The position numbers were made by a program, and so were the translations under genes. Below the pieces are notes generated by a model. That model had not been told where the DNA came from. It worked only from the letters and a program-made list of their open reading frames with translations, and ran no database searches. 50,184 nucleotides of DNA from a virus: positions 1 to 50,184 of the IMG/VR virus record IMGVR_UViG_3300031658_000012. One strand, given 5' to 3'. Positions 49,413-50,184 of this stretch are shown one piece after another (position 1 is the stretch's first letter; the number at the start of each line of letters is the position of its first letter).

Positions 49413-49636
49413 TGAAAAAAGACTGGATCAGGACCGAGTTTAAACTCATACGAAAAGAGGCGGGGGTTTCAGCAAAAACCCTCGCTTCGCGGACCGGGAC
49501 CGGAATGAACACCATCTACAATTTCGAAAAAGGGAGAACCAACCCGGCCCTCGAAACTTTCGAGAAGTGGCTCAACGAACTCGGGCACGAACTAGAAATC
49601 CTGCAAATCGACCCAGAAACCCCAAACGCCTCTTAA
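49412..49636 (+). CDS. XRE-family (Cro/CI-like) DNA-binding protein
   Basis: 74 residues from ATG 49412 (an in-frame ATG lies at 49400). It reads WIRTEFKLIRKEAGVSAKTL, then ASRTGTGMNTIYNFEKGRTN, PALETFEKWLNELG, the standard five-helix XRE fold. It consists of the DNA-binding domain alone, in the size range of Cro. It ends with a TAATG overlap to the last complete gene. It may control the right-end operon or host genes. Confidence 0.82.
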   Translation: MKKDWIRTEFKLIRKEAGVSAKTLASRTGTGMNTIYNFEKGRTNPALETFEKWLNELGHELEILQIDPETPNAS

Positions 49637-49929
49637 TGCTTGTTTACCGAAATAACAGTCCCTACGCCAAACTGGTGCGTAACATGTCGGCCCGGGCATA
49701 CGACAACACCTCGGACACGTTCGAAGACGACCGGCGGCTAATAAAAGCCATCCAACGGGAAAACTCGGTCGGGTTCGAGGCTTTTTACGAAAGCGCGTCA
49801 GCCGCAAACAGGGAAAAAATATCCGACGCCTTACGTTGGGGGCCGCCACTCCGCAAAGAACGAAACACCAAACCCCTACCGCTGTCCAAGGTATTCCATC
49901 CACGATGCAAACCAAGGTATTCGAAATAA
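49636..49929 (+). CDS. Hypothetical protein, 97 residues
   Basis: From ATG 49636 in a TAATG overlap with the XRE gene. It is helical and basic, with KLVRNMSARAYDNTSDTFED, IKAIQRENSVGFEAFYESAS and a Pro/Arg-rich C-terminus (LSKVFHPRCKPRYSK). It is the last complete gene before the right end. No family recognised. Confidence 0.6.
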   Translation: MLVYRNNSPYAKLVRNMSARAYDNTSDTFEDDRRLIKAIQRENSVGFEAFYESASAANREKISDALRWGPPLRKERNTKPLPLSKVFHPRCKPRYSK

Positions 49930-50025
49930 ATTGGGTGCGACACTAACTAACCACCACCCACGGCCCGCGGTTCGACAAAGCAATGGAACAACGGAACAGG
50001 AACGGATCGGGAAAAAGGACTGAAA

Positions 50026-50184
50026 ATGGGGGAAAATAAGGAAGCGGCTAAAGGGCCGGTTAAGCGCGTGAGAGGGGAGGATTCGGGTGCGGCGGCTATG
50101 GGTATACCAAAAAGGGGTGGAAGTCGCTTGGAGGCGCTTCTAGGGCCGTTTACGGAGGGTGAGGGGGTGAGGCGGGGGGCGGAG
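50026..50184 (+). CDS. Partial ORF running off the right end
   Basis: From ATG 50026 the frame stays open for 53 codons to the last base, beginning MGENKEAAKGPVKRVRGEDS, a basic Gly-rich sequence. A GGGAAAAAGGA site lies upstream. If base 50184 is joined to base 1, the same frame continues through the nine 11-bp repeats as three 11-residue units and stops at TAG 121-123, giving about 93 residues. Composition is unusually G-rich near the end. It may be a real repeat protein or non-coding end DNA. Confidence 0.4.
   Translation, partial: MGENKEAAKGPVKRVRGEDSGAAAMGIPKRGGSRLEALLGPFTEGEGVRRGAE

Noticed and set aside
1-50184. Temperate phage with integrase, attachment site or partition genes
   Set aside because: No integrase, transposase or ParA/ParB-like protein is visible, and no att-like duplicated tRNA segment was seen. 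Only a broken repressor-like remnant remains.

Overview
The window reads as a nearly complete or complete genome (50,184 bases) of a tailed double-stranded DNA phage, most likely a short-tailed (podovirus-type) virus of a marine alphaproteobacterium. A large terminase, P22/SU10-type portal, GroES-like co-chaperonin, scaffold, major capsid protein, SU10-type adaptor, P22 gp10-like nozzle and four large ejection-type proteins are present. I see no tail sheath, tail tube or integrase. The host guess is an inference. It rests on a GcrA-like regulator (GcrA is an alphaproteobacterial cell-cycle factor), a holin of the three-helix type known from alphaproteobacterial gene transfer agents, and many small basic proteins of a kind common in uncultured marine phages. 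No RNA polymerase gene is present, and several good sigma-70-type promoters are visible, so host polymerase is presumably used.

Layout. 1-358: an 11-bp tandem repeat (nine copies), a 12-bp perfect stem and GC-rich DNA before the terminase. 0.36-36.6 kb, all plus strand: packaging and virion genes. These are terminase, a large protein with an HELTH zinc-protease motif, portal, small membrane and holin genes, a PD-(D/E)XK nuclease, co-chaperonin, scaffold, capsid, a run of small basic proteins, adaptor-like genes, tail fibre and receptor-binding genes, nozzle, internal virion proteins, a HlyC-type acyltransferase, and an M15 peptidase. 36.6-38.0 kb: one minus-strand SNF2-type helicase. 38.1-44.7 kb, plus strand: replication, with a coiled-coil protein, an SSB-like protein, an archaeo-eukaryotic-type primase, a UvrD-like helicase and a family A DNA polymerase. 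44.8-47.7 kb: ribbon-helix-helix protein, SleB-type cell wall hydrolase, GcrA-like regulator and a chain of overlapping tiny genes including DUF3310. 47.7-48.0 kb: an AT-rich control region with a broken minus-strand XRE gene. 48.0-50.2 kb: a probable early operon of zinc-ribbon and helix-turn-helix proteins. The last reading frame runs off the right end and stays open into position 1, as it would if the molecule were circular or circularly permuted.

How the parts fit. The primase and the SSB-like protein both end in the DDIPF tip used by bacterial SSB to dock replication partners, which suggests one interacting replisome. The co-chaperonin sits directly before scaffold and capsid behind its own promoter, as expected for a capsid-folding helper. 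Two different peptidoglycan hydrolases and a holin give lysis. The most unusual gene is the HlyC-like lysine acyltransferase inside the ejection-protein cluster, which could lipidate a virion protein. The coding calls come from reading translations and motifs by eye. No database search was possible.
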